Assembly: GCA_964457225.1 (NCBI GenBank)
Contig: CAYWEM010000011.1
Span: forward strand, 1 to 64,000
Length of the DNA stretch: 64,000 nucleotides
Direction of reading: 5' to 3'
DNA from: CAYWEM01 sp964457225
Lineage (GTDB): Bacteria; Acidobacteriota; Aminicenantia; UBA2199
The notes beneath the pieces were generated by a model. It had not been told where the DNA came from. It saw only the letters and a program-made list of their open reading frames with translations, and did no database searches. Positions 31,864 through 41,702 of the stretch are shown in pieces. Positions within the stretch are counted from its first letter, which is position 1; every line of letters begins with the position of its first letter. A program made the translations under genes and the position numbers.

Positions 31864-34800
31864 TTAGTTGGTTTCCGCCAGTTTTAAGGTCAGGAGTTCG
31901 ATGATTTCCAGGTTGGTCAGGCCGGCCGGTGGGGAGAAAACAGCCCGGCTGGTCTGGCGTCGGCCGTCGCAGGCCGTGTAAACCTCGCTTGCTTCAAAGG
32001 GGGCCGCAGCCGGCAGGTAGAAGTCGGCTGATTTTGAACCCTGGCTGTTGGAGTCAACCGCGCAAACCAACAGTAAATCCAAATGCCCGCGCCTGATGGC
32101 AAAGCTCTCATCGGCCAGGGGGTCGAAGCCGAAAGCCAGCAGGGCTTTAATTTGACAGGCCGGGACCGGCAAGTGGGGCTGGAAACCTTTGATTGCAGCG
32201 GTGGCAGAGGCGGCAGAACTACCCACCAGGATCAGGCCGCTGCCGGGCCGGTTGAGTTTGCCCGCGGACTTGAGCAGGGAACGGGCTGCGGCCAAGTCGC
32301 CTGGCGCCTTTTCATGCATTCGGTCAGGGTTGGTGATGAATACCAGGTGTTTGTTTTCATCCTGCAGGTCTGCCAGGATCGACCGTAGTTCATCCGCTTG
32401 GAGACCGGAAAGGGCAGCCGCCTCGGCCAAGGCTTTCTCTTCCGGCCGGCCCAGTAATCCGGCCAGTTGATGAAAAAAATCCCTGGTTTTTTCAGCGGCC
32501 AAAGGCAAGTGGAAATCAGCAGACCGGGCCAGTTCATTCTCCATGTCGGCACAGACCAGCAGGCGGGCACCGTTGCGTTTGGTTTCCTTGAGGCGAAGTT
32601 CCATGATCAGGCTGTCGTTGCGCAAATCCGCGTTGAAAACGACTATCAGCGCGGTCTGCTCCAGTTGATCCAGGCTCAGATCCGATATCAGTTTTTCCGG
32701 TTCTTGCCCGGATTCCGGATCATTCATACGGTTCAACCCGGGAAACAACAGGTTGCCGGTGCCGATTTTGTTTCTGGCGGTATCGGACAGGGCGGTCAAT
32801 TCCCGGTCACTCAAGCCCGGGCCGGCCAGCAGGGCCACAGACTGCGGTCCGTGTTTCTTGGCGATTGCTTTGATTTGCTCGGCCGCGTCAAGCAATGCTT
32901 TTTCCCAGGTGACCTTTTTCCGGACGCCGTTTTGTTGTTGCCGGGGGGTGTTTTCGCGCTGAATCACTGATAAAGAACGATAGGCCCGGCGGGCCTTGAT
33001 GCAGAGATAGCCCCGGTTATGGCTGTCGGTAGGGCCGCCGCTGATGATGCAGCGGCCGTTACTGAAGCTGTGCACGGTGAGACGGCAGTGCATGGAACAG
33101 AAAGTGCAGATGTTCTCGCTTTTTTCCCCCTGCCAGGGCCCGGGCTTACTGAAGGCCGGAATTTCGTCTATGGCCCCGGTCGGGCAGGTATCGATGCAGT
33201 TGCCGCAGGAGATACAGTTGGTTTCAGCCAGGCTCTTTTCCAGGGCTGGTTTGACCACGGATCTAAAACCGCGGTGGACGAAACCGAGAGCCGGGCCGTC
33301 CAGGATGAAATCGCAGGTTCGGACGCAGCGCCCGCAGGAAATGCACTTGTTGGCATCAAGAGTGATGAATTCATGGCGCCGATCGACCGGGTATTCCCGT
33401 ACCTCTCCCAGCAGGCGATCCAGCTTTACTTCGTATTCAGTAGCCAGGGCGCGCAGTTCACAGTCAAAATAATCCTGGCAACCGCAGGAAAGACAGCGGC
33501 TGCATTCATTATCCGCTTGTTCGCTGGAAAAACCAAGTTCGACTTCCTCGAAGGACTTGATTCTTTCCGCCGGGTCCAACTCGGGCATCTTCTGCCGTGG
33601 GCTTTTTTCGACTTCCGGGTATTCGGCCGCGGTCACTTGGTGGAAAGTCTCCTTGAGGTTGACGAAATCAAAGGGTTCAGATTTCAGGGTGTTCTCTCGC
33701 AGGTAATGGTCTATTGAAACCGCGGCCAAGCGTCCGTGAGCAATGGCATCGATGGCCACGGCCGGTCCCTTGAGCGCATCGCCGCCGGCGAATACTCCGG
33801 GGATAGAAGTGGCGAAGGTCTTTTCATCGGCAATAATCGTGCCCCAGCGGCTGATTTTCAATTCATCGTCCTGGCGCAGGGCACGCGGATCAACGTCCTG
33901 GCCGATTGCCGGAATGATGAAGTTGCAGTCTACCACCCATTCAGATTCCGGTATCGGTACCGGACTGCGCCGACCGCTTTCGTCCGGGGGACCGAGTCCC
34001 ATGCGTTGACATTTCAGTCCGGTTACTTGGCCGTTTTCCTCGGTTATGGCCAGCGGCGCGACCAGGAAAACGATTTCCACCCCTTCGGCCAGGGCGGCCT
34101 CCACTTCGGCGTGATGGGCCGGCATTTCTTCCATGGTGCGACGGTAGAGCAACAGCACTTTTTCCGCGCCCAGGCGCAGGGCATTGCGAGCTGCGTCAAT
34201 GGCCGTGTTGCCGCCGCCGACCACGGCCACCCTGCCGTGTAGGCGGATGTCGTCACGTAACTGCAGGTCGCGCAGGAAATCAACGCCGGGTAGAATTCCG
34301 GAAAAGGTGTCTTCACCAACCAGACGCATTTTTTTTGCCGCCTGGGCCCCGATGGCCAGGAATACGGCGTCGTAGCCCGATGATTTCAGGGCTGAGATGC
34401 TGAAATCCTGGTTTACGGCCTGGTTGAGGCGGACTTCAATGCCCAGGTCGGTTATCCAGTTGATTTCACGGTCCAGGATCTGTTTGGGCAGGCGGTATTC
34501 AGGGATACCGTAGCGCAGCATGCCGCCGAGATGGGGCCTCTGTTCGAATATGGTCACCTGGTAGCCTTTCAGAGCCAGGAAATACGCGCAGGTCAAACCG
34601 GCTGGACCACCGCCGACCACGGCCACTTTCAGCCCGTTGGCCGGCGCCGGTTGGGGCCTCCAGGGATCCTCAATGTCGATGTCCGCGGCATAGCGTTTCA
34701 GGTAGTCGATGCCGACCGCTTCGTCGACGATGTTGCGCCGGCAGGCGATTTCGCATTCACGCACGCAGACCCGGCCGCAGACTATGGGCAGGGGGTTGGT

Positions 34801-35208
34801 TTCCTTGATCAGGCGGATGGCCTCGGATGGTTTGCCGGCGGCAATCAGGGCGATGTAGCCCTGCACGTCAACCCCGGCCGGGCAGGTCTTGCGGCAGGGC
34901 GCGATACAATCTGCGTAATGGTTGGAAAGGAGCAGTTCCAGGGCCATGCGCCGCGCTTCAATAACCTGGGGACTTGCTGTTCTTATCACCATCCCCTGGC
35001 TGACCGGGCTGCAGCAGGAAGGCAGCAGCTTGTTCTGGCCTTCCACTTCGACCACACAGACGTAGCATGAACCGTAGGGTTCCAGGCGAGGATCGTGGCA
35101 GAGGGTGGGAATGCGGTCCAGGTCGTTTTCGCGGACCACCTCGAGAATGGTTTTTCCAGGCTTGGTTTTTATCTGGCGGTCGTTTATGGTCAGGGTGAGT
35201 TCTTTCAT
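31864..35208 (-). CDS. Fused 2Fe-2S/GltD-like flavoprotein/FDH-like subunit (Stn/Nfn-type)
   Basis: A 1114-residue subunit with four parts. (1) [2Fe-2S] ferredoxin (Cys near 37, 48, 51, 66). (2) A GltD/NfnB-like module: cysteine-rich cluster domain, then FAD site VAVVGGGPAGL (about 196) and NAD(P) site VAVVGGGNTAID. (3) Ferredoxin domains, CISCGRCVRTC and CISCGNCIDTCP. (4) A molybdopterin-oxidoreductase-like domain with its [4Fe-4S] entry motif CTFCSMHC, without a recognisable Mo ligand, as in NuoG. With the next two genes this is the make-up of the Stn/Nfn-type members of the HydBC-like electron-bifurcating family, which couple ferredoxin, NADH and NADPH. ATG 35208 has AAGGA before it; ATG 35223 is possible. 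Confidence 0.87.
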   Translation of the reverse strand: MKELTLTINDRQIKTKPGKTILEVVRENDLDRIPTLCHDPRLEPYGSCYVCVVEVEGQNKLLPSCCSPVSQGMVIRTASPQVIEARRMALELLLSNHYADCIAPCRKTCPAGVDVQGYIALIAAGKPSEAIRLIKETNPLPIVCGRVCVRECEIACRRNIVDEAVGIDYLKRYAADIDIEDPWRPQPAPANGLKVAVVGGGPAGLTCAYFLALKGYQVTIFEQRPHLGGMLRYGIPEYRLPKQILDREINWITDLGIEVRLNQAVNQDFSISALKSSGYDAVFLAIGAQAAKKMRLVGEDTFSGILPGVDFLRDLQLRDDIRLHGRVAVVGGGNTAIDAARNALRLGAEKVLLLYRRTMEEMPAHHAEVEAALAEGVEIVFLVAPLAITEENGQVTGLKCQRMGLGPPDESGRRSPVPIPESEWVVDCNFIIPAIGQDVDPRALRQDDELKISRWGTIIADEKTFATSIPGVFAGGDALKGPAVAIDAIAHGRLAAVSIDHYLRENTLKSEPFDFVNLKETFHQVTAAEYPEVEKSPRQKMPELDPAERIKSFEEVELGFSSEQADNECSRCLSCGCQDYFDCELRALATEYEVKLDRLLGEVREYPVDRRHEFITLDANKCISCGRCVRTCDFILDGPALGFVHRGFRSVVKPALEKSLAETNCISCGNCIDTCPTGAIDEIPAFSKPGPWQGEKSENICTFCSMHCRLTVHSFSNGRCIISGGPTDSHNRGYLCIKARRAYRSLSVIQRENTPRQQQNGVRKKVTWEKALLDAAEQIKAIAKKHGPQSVALLAGPGLSDRELTALSDTARNKIGTGNLLFPGLNRMNDPESGQEPEKLISDLSLDQLEQTALIVVFNADLRNDSLIMELRLKETKRNGARLLVCADMENELARSADFHLPLAAEKTRDFFHQLAGLLGRPEEKALAEAAALSGLQADELRSILADLQDENKHLVFITNPDRMHEKAPGDLAAARSLLKSAGKLNRPGSGLILVGSSAASATAAIKGFQPHLPVPACQIKALLAFGFDPLADESFAIRRGHLDLLLVCAVDSNSQGSKSADFYLPAAAPFEASEVYTACDGRRQTSRAVFSPPAGLTNLEIIELLTLKLAETN

Positions 35209-35226
35209 TTTATCCTTCTCCATGGT

Positions 35227-36990
35227 TCAGTCCTTGAGGATGGCCTTGAATCTGCAGGCATCAAAACACTTGCCGCACTTGATGCATATCTGCTGATCAA
35301 CCAGATGTACGGTCTTCTTTTCACCGGAAATCGCGTTCACCGGGCAAACCCGGGCACAGAGGGTGCAGCCGGTGCAGTTTTCCGGGATAACGCTGAAGCT
35401 CAGCAGGCTCTGGCAACTGTGGGCCGGGCATTTGTGATCGCGGATATGGCTCAGGTATTCATCCCGGAAGTATTTTAAAGTGGTCAGCACCGGGTTGGGC
35501 GCGGTCTGGCCCAGGCCGCAGAGAGTGTTGGCCTTGATGGTGTGGGAAAGTTCCTCTAAAAGCTCAATATCACCTTCCCGTCCCTGGCCTGAGGTGATCC
35601 TCTCCAGGATTTCCAGCATGCGCTTGGTGCCGATACGGCAGAAGGTGCATTTACCGCAGGATTCGTCCTGGGTGAAACCCAGGAAGAACTTGGCCATTTC
35701 GACCATGCAGGTGCTGTCATCCATGACCACCATGCCGCCCGAACCCATGATGGCTCCGGTCTGGTTGATCTTCTGGTAGTCGATTTCCAGTTCGCCCATG
35801 GAAGCCGGAATACAGCCGCCCGAAGGCCCGCCCATCTGGACCGCCTTAAAAACACGTCCATCCTTGATTCCGCCGCCGATTTCGTGCACCACTTCGTTGA
35901 TGGTCAGTCCCATGGGCACTTCCACCAGGCCGCCGCGACTGATTTTGCCGGCCAGGGCGAAAACCTTGGTGCCTTTGCTGTCCTGGGTGCCCATGGCGGC
36001 AAAGGCCGCTGCTCCGTTGAGAATGATCCAGGGCACGTTGGCGAAGGTTTCGACGTTGTTGATGTTGGTCGGCTTGTCCCATAAACCGCGATTGGCGGGA
36101 AAAGGTGGACGGAAGCGGGGCGTGCCGCGCCGGCCCTCGATGGAGGCGATCAGGGCGGTTTCTTCCCCGCAGACGAAAGCGCCGGCGCCTTCCTTGACAT
36201 GCAGAAACAGGTTTTTTCCGGAGCCAACGATGTTGTTTCCCAATAAGCCCGCGGCTTCCGCCTGATCAATGGCCCTCCGCATGGTCAGCACTGCCTTGGG
36301 GTATTCAGCCCGGATGTACAGGTAGCCTTCATCGGCACCGATGGCATAGGCACATATAATCATTCCTTCAAGCACTGAATGCGGATCACCTTCCAGGGTG
36401 CTGCGGTCCATGAAAGCACCCGGGTCGCCCTCGTCGGCATTACAGATAGCGTATTTTTTTTCTCCCGGCGACTGGCGGCAGAAGCGCCATTTCAGCCCGG
36501 TGGGGAAACCGCCGCCCCCCCGGCCGCGCAGTCCCGAGGCGCTGATTTCCTCAATCACCTGATCCGGACTCATTTCCCCGAGTACTTTTTTCAGAGCCGC
36601 ATAGCCATCATGGGCCAGGTATTCGTCAATGGAAAAGGGATCTATCACTCCGCAGTTTCGCAGTACAATCCGTTTCTGTTTACCGAAAAAAGCCTCTTCG
36701 CGATTGAAATCCGGGGCGGAAGCCAGCCATTCGCTGACCGGTTCATCGCCCAGAACGTGTTTTTCCAGGATGGTCCGGGCTCTTTCCGGTGTGACTTCGC
36801 TGTACAGAAATGTCCGGCCCTGGTGGTCGCGTATTTCCAACAGCGGTTCCTGGTAACACATACCGTTGCAACCGGTTTCACCCAGTTCGATGCCGGATCC
36901 GGGTTTTATCTCTACCGCCAGCAGATCAAATACTTTTTTTCCGCCCGCGGAAATACCGCAGGTGCCAAGGCCTACGCGAATTCTTTTCAT
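35227..36990 (-). CDS. HydB/NuoF-type flavoprotein subunit
   Basis: A 587-residue subunit. An N-terminal [2Fe-2S] thioredoxin-like region (GTCGISAGGK ... GCNGMCYQEP) precedes the NuoF core: glycine-rich NADH/FMN loop GLRGRGGGGFPTGLKW, GAGAFVCGEETALI, the SLBB domain, and the cluster motif SCGKCTFCRIGT. The C-terminus adds KCPAHSC and two [4Fe-4S] ferredoxin motifs (CTGCTLCARVCP, CIKCGKCFDACR), as in HydB-type bifurcating enzymes rather than complex I NuoF. It should hold FMN and be the NADH site. AGGAGA precedes the ATG. Confidence 0.93.
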   Translation of the reverse strand: MKRIRVGLGTCGISAGGKKVFDLLAVEIKPGSGIELGETGCNGMCYQEPLLEIRDHQGRTFLYSEVTPERARTILEKHVLGDEPVSEWLASAPDFNREEAFFGKQKRIVLRNCGVIDPFSIDEYLAHDGYAALKKVLGEMSPDQVIEEISASGLRGRGGGGFPTGLKWRFCRQSPGEKKYAICNADEGDPGAFMDRSTLEGDPHSVLEGMIICAYAIGADEGYLYIRAEYPKAVLTMRRAIDQAEAAGLLGNNIVGSGKNLFLHVKEGAGAFVCGEETALIASIEGRRGTPRFRPPFPANRGLWDKPTNINNVETFANVPWIILNGAAAFAAMGTQDSKGTKVFALAGKISRGGLVEVPMGLTINEVVHEIGGGIKDGRVFKAVQMGGPSGGCIPASMGELEIDYQKINQTGAIMGSGGMVVMDDSTCMVEMAKFFLGFTQDESCGKCTFCRIGTKRMLEILERITSGQGREGDIELLEELSHTIKANTLCGLGQTAPNPVLTTLKYFRDEYLSHIRDHKCPAHSCQSLLSFSVIPENCTGCTLCARVCPVNAISGEKKTVHLVDQQICIKCGKCFDACRFKAILKD

Positions 36991-37033
36991 GCTCGTCTCC
37001 TGAAATCGTCTAGTTGAGTCGGGTTCAGTCGCT

Positions 37034-37510
37034 TCATGCCGGCACGCTGCTCCGGCGGTACTCGGTCAGCACCTGCTGTACTTTTTTGTTGGTCAGCTTG
37101 CCGTAGGTTTCGTTGTTGATCATCATCACCGGGGCCAGTGAGCAGCACCCTAGGCAGGCCACTTTCTGCAGGGTGAAGAGGCCGTCGGTCGTGGTTTCGT
37201 TGGCGGCGATCTTCAGTTCTTCTTCAATCACCCTGATCACTCCGAGTGAGTCGTTGACATGGCAGGCCGTACCGTCACAAACCTTGATCACGTATTTTCC
37301 CAGCGGTTTAAGCCGGAACTGGGAGTAAAATGTAATAACTCCGTAGATATCGGCCGGCGACTGGCGCAGGGCTTTGCTGATGGACATGATGGCGGCTTCC
37401 GGGATGTAGCCGTAGCTTTCCTGGGCCAGCTGGAGCAGGGGGATCAATTGCCCCTTGGCGCCAAGGCGGCTTTGCAGGGCTTGCTGAAACGAATCAAGAT
37501 TTTCTTTCAT
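37034..37510 (-). CDS. HydC/NuoE-type [2Fe-2S] subunit
   Basis: A 158-residue thioredoxin-fold ferredoxin. Cluster ligands are in CDGTACHV (about 78-83) and CLGCC (about 119-123). It carries electrons to or from the flavin of the NuoF-like subunit. It is the first gene of the three-gene operon, 43 nt before the NuoF-like gene, and has a GAGG Shine-Dalgarno. Confidence 0.94.
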   Translation of the reverse strand: MKENLDSFQQALQSRLGAKGQLIPLLQLAQESYGYIPEAAIMSISKALRQSPADIYGVITFYSQFRLKPLGKYVIKVCDGTACHVNDSLGVIRVIEEELKIAANETTTDGLFTLQKVACLGCCSLAPVMMINNETYGKLTNKKVQQVLTEYRRSSVPA

Positions 37511-37630
37511 GCTTTTTCCTCGCTGGGGATTTTTATGGCTGTCAAAAATATAACGGGGGGCCAGCCGGCGGAATCGGAAAAAGATCCGGCTGCAACTCGG
37601 CGGAATTGTTCATGCTTGGCGCACTTGAAA

Positions 37631-37660
37631 ATAATAGATTAGTGAAACTTGTAATGTCAA
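37631..37660 (-). promoter_or_regulatory. Promoter of the Nfn-type operon
   Basis: TTGACA (37660-37655), 18 nt, TATTAT (37636-37631), giving a leader of about 115 nt before the NuoE-like ATG. The gap 37511-37789 (279 nt) otherwise contains only AT-rich sequence, including a stretch AAAATATTTTTTT near 37676, and no gene was supported in it. Confidence 0.65.
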
Positions 37661-37789
37661 TAAAAACTCGTCTTCGAAAAATATTTTTTTAGGTCATGAT
37701 GGTATAGGGCTTGGTCTAACAAGTTCCGGTTTTGATCCGTGAGTTGAGTTTGCTGTAGAAGAAAGCGACCCGGCCGATCACCGGTTCGC

Positions 37790-39460
37790 TCAATCAACTC
37801 GGTACAGAGGAATGCTCCTGGCCCTGGGCGGAGTGTCGCGGAAATCAATTGTTTCTCCATGAGCGCTGAAAAACAGGCCGGGCTTGTATTCTTGCAGTTT
37901 AATATTATCTATGTAGAGAAAGCCGTTTTTTTCGCTGACCGTCAGGGTGGCCAGTGGAAAACCATAACTCCTGAGTTGGTATTTGCCCAGGTATTGTTTC
38001 CATTCCGGTGAAAAAGAACCTGGAAGGTCGGCTGGTCCCTCGTTTAAATCCAGGTGTTCGCCGTCGTACTCCCTGATCAGTATGCCAGGCACTCCAGGAG
38101 ACAGGCTGCTGAAAGTATAGAAGTAAGGAATACCTTCAATGACCAGGTAGGCCTCGTCCGCCGCGGTGAAATTGAAGGGACTGAAGTTTTTACCCCCATT
38201 AACCCCGAGACGGCCGTCCTGCCATTCGAGTTTCATTATTCCGCCGCTGTTGTACAGGTATTGCCCCAGGTGTTTTTTCTGTTCTTTTTCACTGAATTCG
38301 ATGGTCGGGGGCAGGTTCTCCCGGACTGGGGATTCCGGTTTTTCAAGCGCGGGCAGGAATTCGGACTGGAGTAATTTCAGTACCTGGTTGACTATGTTTT
38401 TATGGCTGGCATTGGTTAAAACGATAAAGCCCAGCTTTATTTCCGGATACCAGGTCATGTTGCTTAGAAAACCGAACCCGCCTCCGCTGTGAGTAAGCAT
38501 GGGGCCATGCCCGGTCGGTTTGATGTAAACACCCAAACCATAGCCTTCACTTTGCCGGGGTCTTTGTCCCGGAATCCGGCTCATGTCAGCCAGAATTTCC
38601 CTTTTCAGCAGCTGCCGACCGTTGTTTTGACCTTCGTTCAACTGGAATTGAACATAGCGGGCCAGGTCACTCACGCTGGTGTACATGCCGCCGGCCGGAA
38701 TCATGGGCACGGCCGTGGGCGGCGGAAAAGGCGAGCCGTTGAAGCCGACGGCCCGTTCGGTCTCAGCGTTGATTCGTTCAGGATCAAAGGTGCTGCGCAT
38801 CAGGCCCAGTGGTTTGAAAAGCTTGTTTTCAAGGTATTGATGAAATTCGAGGCCGGAAACGCTTTGCAGGATGAAACCGGCCAGATCAATGCCCAGGTTG
38901 GAATAGCTGTAGCGCCGGCCTACCGGGAATCGGAGCCAGGTCTGGGAAATGCTTGCTATATGGTCCTGGAAGCTGTGCTGGTTTGGTTCGTAATTGTTAC
39001 CGATGGGTGCTTCATGGGACAGGCCCGCCTTGTGACTCAAGAGCAGGCGCAGGGTGATCGTTTTTTCCGGGTTTTTTTCAAACCTGCTGTTGATGGTGAA
39101 ATCAGGGAGGTATTGACAGATCGGGGAATCAAGATCCAGGGTCCCATCTTGGACGGCCAGCAGCACGGCCACCGCGGTAAAGTTTTTGGACATGGACTGG
39201 ATGCTGAACATGGTGGTCCCGGTCACCGGTTCAGGGGAAGCATGGGACTTTCTGCCGAAAACCTCAAGACAGAGAATTTCCTTATCATTGACCACGGCCA
39301 GGGCCAATCCGGGAACGGCATTGGCCTCCAGCAGGCTTAAGACGGCGGCGCGCAGGGATGCCGTCGATTCATGATCTATGGATCCGGCCGGAGTCGGATC
39401 TGAGTGGCAAATCAAGCTCAGATTGAGAAGCAGCCAAGACAGGCAAAAGATATTTTTCAT
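37790..39460 (-). CDS. Secreted serine hydrolase, beta-lactamase class C/DD-peptidase type
   Basis: A 556-residue protein with a signal peptide and the class C beta-lactamase fold: SMSK (S-x-x-K, nucleophile Ser at about 90), YSN (Y-x-N, near 185) and HSGG (KTG equivalent, near 330). The C-terminal 180 residues form an extra lipocalin-like domain found in DUF3471-type esterases and peptidases. Function may be D-amino-peptide or ester hydrolysis; true beta-lactamase activity cannot be inferred. ATG 39460 was preferred because GGAGA lies 6 nt upstream. Confidence 0.88.
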   Translation of the reverse strand: MKNIFCLSWLLLNLSLICHSDPTPAGSIDHESTASLRAAVLSLLEANAVPGLALAVVNDKEILCLEVFGRKSHASPEPVTGTTMFSIQSMSKNFTAVAVLLAVQDGTLDLDSPICQYLPDFTINSRFEKNPEKTITLRLLLSHKAGLSHEAPIGNNYEPNQHSFQDHIASISQTWLRFPVGRRYSYSNLGIDLAGFILQSVSGLEFHQYLENKLFKPLGLMRSTFDPERINAETERAVGFNGSPFPPPTAVPMIPAGGMYTSVSDLARYVQFQLNEGQNNGRQLLKREILADMSRIPGQRPRQSEGYGLGVYIKPTGHGPMLTHSGGGFGFLSNMTWYPEIKLGFIVLTNASHKNIVNQVLKLLQSEFLPALEKPESPVRENLPPTIEFSEKEQKKHLGQYLYNSGGIMKLEWQDGRLGVNGGKNFSPFNFTAADEAYLVIEGIPYFYTFSSLSPGVPGILIREYDGEHLDLNEGPADLPGSFSPEWKQYLGKYQLRSYGFPLATLTVSEKNGFLYIDNIKLQEYKPGLFFSAHGETIDFRDTPPRARSIPLYRVD

Positions 39461-39539
39461 TTGTTTCTCCATTTTTCATGGATAAATACGGTTTATTGAG
39501 ATAAAAAGATCCAGGGAGATCTTTCCGGCTTGAAATCGA

Positions 39540-40442
39540 TCAAAAAGTGACCCTCAGGAAGAAACCCATGTCCGGGGTGGTGTCATAGGGTGGCAGGTCT
39601 TCAATGATACCGATTTCGATGTTGCGGCCGATGCGCCAGGAAATGGTCACCATGGTGGCCAGGTTGGCAACTTCGTCACGGCGCAGGGGGGAGGTTTTAA
39701 GAATAAGACCGCAGTTAAGACGACCGTAACTGATGCGCCAATCGAGCAGGAAAACCTGCGGCTTGATTCCTTCCTCTCCCAGCCAGGAAGGCGGACTGAT
39801 CCAGGCCAGGTAATGGCCCCCGGAAAAACGCCACCTGCCGCTGCGCCAGCCGGCGGTCAACCCGATGCCGCCGTAAGCCCGGTCTGTACTCAGGCCGGGT
39901 TGTCCGGACAGGGGCAGACCGAGAAAGGCCCGGCCGGTTAAATACCAATTGTCATTGCTGAATATTTCCCGCTGTCCGCTGATGACCAGTGGCAGCAAGG
40001 CGCCCCGGGAGCGGCTGTGGTCAAAATGGTGGCGGTACCTGAAATTCACCGAGTTCCTGGGGAAAAGATCGCGGCCGGCCACAGGAAAACCGAGACTTTC
40101 GTGAAAAGTCTCGATGAAGGCATCGAAGATGCCGCCGTGAATGGTGATGAAGTTCAGGTGCAGTTCCAGGGTCAGGGGCTTCAGGCCCCAGCGCAGAACC
40201 AGTCCCAGGTCCCAGCTCTCCATGTCGCTTATGAACTGGAAATCATAATCGAAGTTGTAGATGTTGGTGTAGGAATTCTGGATGGCCAGGGAAAATGTGC
40301 CGGCAGGCTGGATCCGGTGCTCCAGGAAAGGGAAATGGGCCATGGAGCGGATAAGTGGATACGGCACGTCCATGGCGCGGGTCCGGACCGGAATCAAAAG
40401 CAGCAGGAAGATAAAGAATAACGATCTAATTTTTCGCAACAT
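39540..40442 (-). CDS. DUF3187-like outer-membrane barrel protein
   Basis: A 300-residue protein with a signal peptide ending near TRA-M, then alternating amphipathic strands and a terminal phenylalanine (FLRVTF), the usual outer-membrane insertion signal. It resembles the DUF3187 family. Its start overlaps the end of the glutamate symporter gene by 17 nt, suggesting an outer-membrane channel or accessory for the two amino-acid carriers. That role is inferred only from context. Confidence 0.75.
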   Translation of the reverse strand: MLRKIRSLFFIFLLLLIPVRTRAMDVPYPLIRSMAHFPFLEHRIQPAGTFSLAIQNSYTNIYNFDYDFQFISDMESWDLGLVLRWGLKPLTLELHLNFITIHGGIFDAFIETFHESLGFPVAGRDLFPRNSVNFRYRHHFDHSRSRGALLPLVISGQREIFSNDNWYLTGRAFLGLPLSGQPGLSTDRAYGGIGLTAGWRSGRWRFSGGHYLAWISPPSWLGEEGIKPQVFLLDWRISYGRLNCGLILKTSPLRRDEVANLATMVTISWRIGRNIEIGIIEDLPPYDTTPDMGFFLRVTF

Positions 40443-41673
40443 CTGTTTGGTGTTTTTTTTCCAGGTTGTTGATAACCACGGCTGCGGCGGCGTCTCCGAC
40501 TATGTTGACCACGGTGCGGGCCATGTCCAGGATTCGCTCTATGCCGAAGATAAGGGCAATTCCCTCCAGGGGCAGGCCGACTGCCTGCAGGATCATCGAA
40601 AGCGTGATGATGGCAACACCGGGAACTCCGGCGGTACCGATGGCCGCCAGGGTGGCGGTGGATACAATGGTCAGCATCTGTAGCAGGCTGAGTTCAATGC
40701 CGAAGGCCTGGGCGATGAATACGGCTGACACGCCCTGGTAGAGCGAAGTGCCGTTCATGTTGATGGTGGCCCCCAGGGGCAGGACAAAGGCGCTGATCGA
40801 GCGGGGAATCGCTAATCCTTTTTCCACGCAGTCCATGGTCACCGGCAGGGTGGCATTGGACGAGGAAGTCGAAAAGGCAACCAGGATAGCCGGTTTTACC
40901 GCCTTCCAGAATTCGAGGGGTGAAAAGCCTCCTATCAGGCGGAGGGCCAGAGAAAAAACCAGGGCGGAATGCAGGAACAGGCCCAGCAATACCACCAGTC
41001 CGTACTGAAAAAGTGACAGAATTACATCTATGCCGAATTTTCCCACCGCCGCGGCTATCAGCGCGAAAACACCATAGGGAGCCGCTTTCATTACGATATG
41101 CACCACCTTGATGGTCAATTCGTTGGCCGCTTCGCTGAATTCCAGCAACGGCCGGCTGCGTTCCGCCGGCAACAGGGTCAGGGCGATGCCGAACAGAACG
41201 GCCAGAAAAATGATCTGCAGCATATTGCCTTCGGCAAGCGAACGGACCGGGTTCTGTGGTACTATGGCCACCAGGTTGTCTACCAGGGAAACCTGGTCTG
41301 CTCTTTCTTTCAACCCGGACAGGATTTCCGCCTCGCCGGCCATTTCAACTCCGGCTCCGGGCCGCAGGATGTTGACCAGGACGAGCCCGATGATTATGGC
41401 CACAACCGTGGTCAACAAGTAATAAGTGACGGTTTTCAGCCCGATGCGGCCGACTTTGCGGATGTCGCCCAGCGATGCGGTGCCGTTGAACAGCGACAGG
41501 AAGACCAGCGGTACCACCACCAGGGAAATCAGGCGGATGAACAGGCTGCCCAGTGGTTCAACAGCCCGGGCCGGACCGGCAAAAAATAGTCCGAAAGCGA
41601 AGCCCAGCACCATGCCGAGCAGAATTTTTCCAGGCAGGCTCAGCCCTTTTTTTCTTTTTTCTGCGCTCTTCAT
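40426..41673 (-). CDS. Dicarboxylate/amino acid:cation symporter (GltP/DctA type)
   Basis: A 415-residue DAACS carrier. The serine-rich loop STSSSNATLP, the NMNGTSLY motif and the C-terminal DMARTVVNIVGDA carry the substrate and Na+/H+ sites of GltPh-type transporters for glutamate, aspartate or C4-dicarboxylates. ATG 41673 was chosen; an in-frame TTG at 41691 with AAGGG upstream is an alternative. It lies 29 nt after the alanine symporter gene in one operon. Confidence 0.93.
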   Translation of the reverse strand: MKSAEKRKKGLSLPGKILLGMVLGFAFGLFFAGPARAVEPLGSLFIRLISLVVVPLVFLSLFNGTASLGDIRKVGRIGLKTVTYYLLTTVVAIIIGLVLVNILRPGAGVEMAGEAEILSGLKERADQVSLVDNLVAIVPQNPVRSLAEGNMLQIIFLAVLFGIALTLLPAERSRPLLEFSEAANELTIKVVHIVMKAAPYGVFALIAAAVGKFGIDVILSLFQYGLVVLLGLFLHSALVFSLALRLIGGFSPLEFWKAVKPAILVAFSTSSSNATLPVTMDCVEKGLAIPRSISAFVLPLGATINMNGTSLYQGVSAVFIAQAFGIELSLLQMLTIVSTATLAAIGTAGVPGVAIITLSMILQAVGLPLEGIALIFGIERILDMARTVVNIVGDAAAAVVINNLEKKHQTDVAKN

Positions 41674-41702
41674 TGTTTCGCTGACCCGCAAAAAAGCCCT
41701 TT

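Noticed and set aside
37657..37860. 67-codon minus-strand frame in the gap after the serine hydrolase
   Set aside because: It mostly overlaps the hydrolase C-terminus in another frame and has no ribosome site or recognisable sequence.
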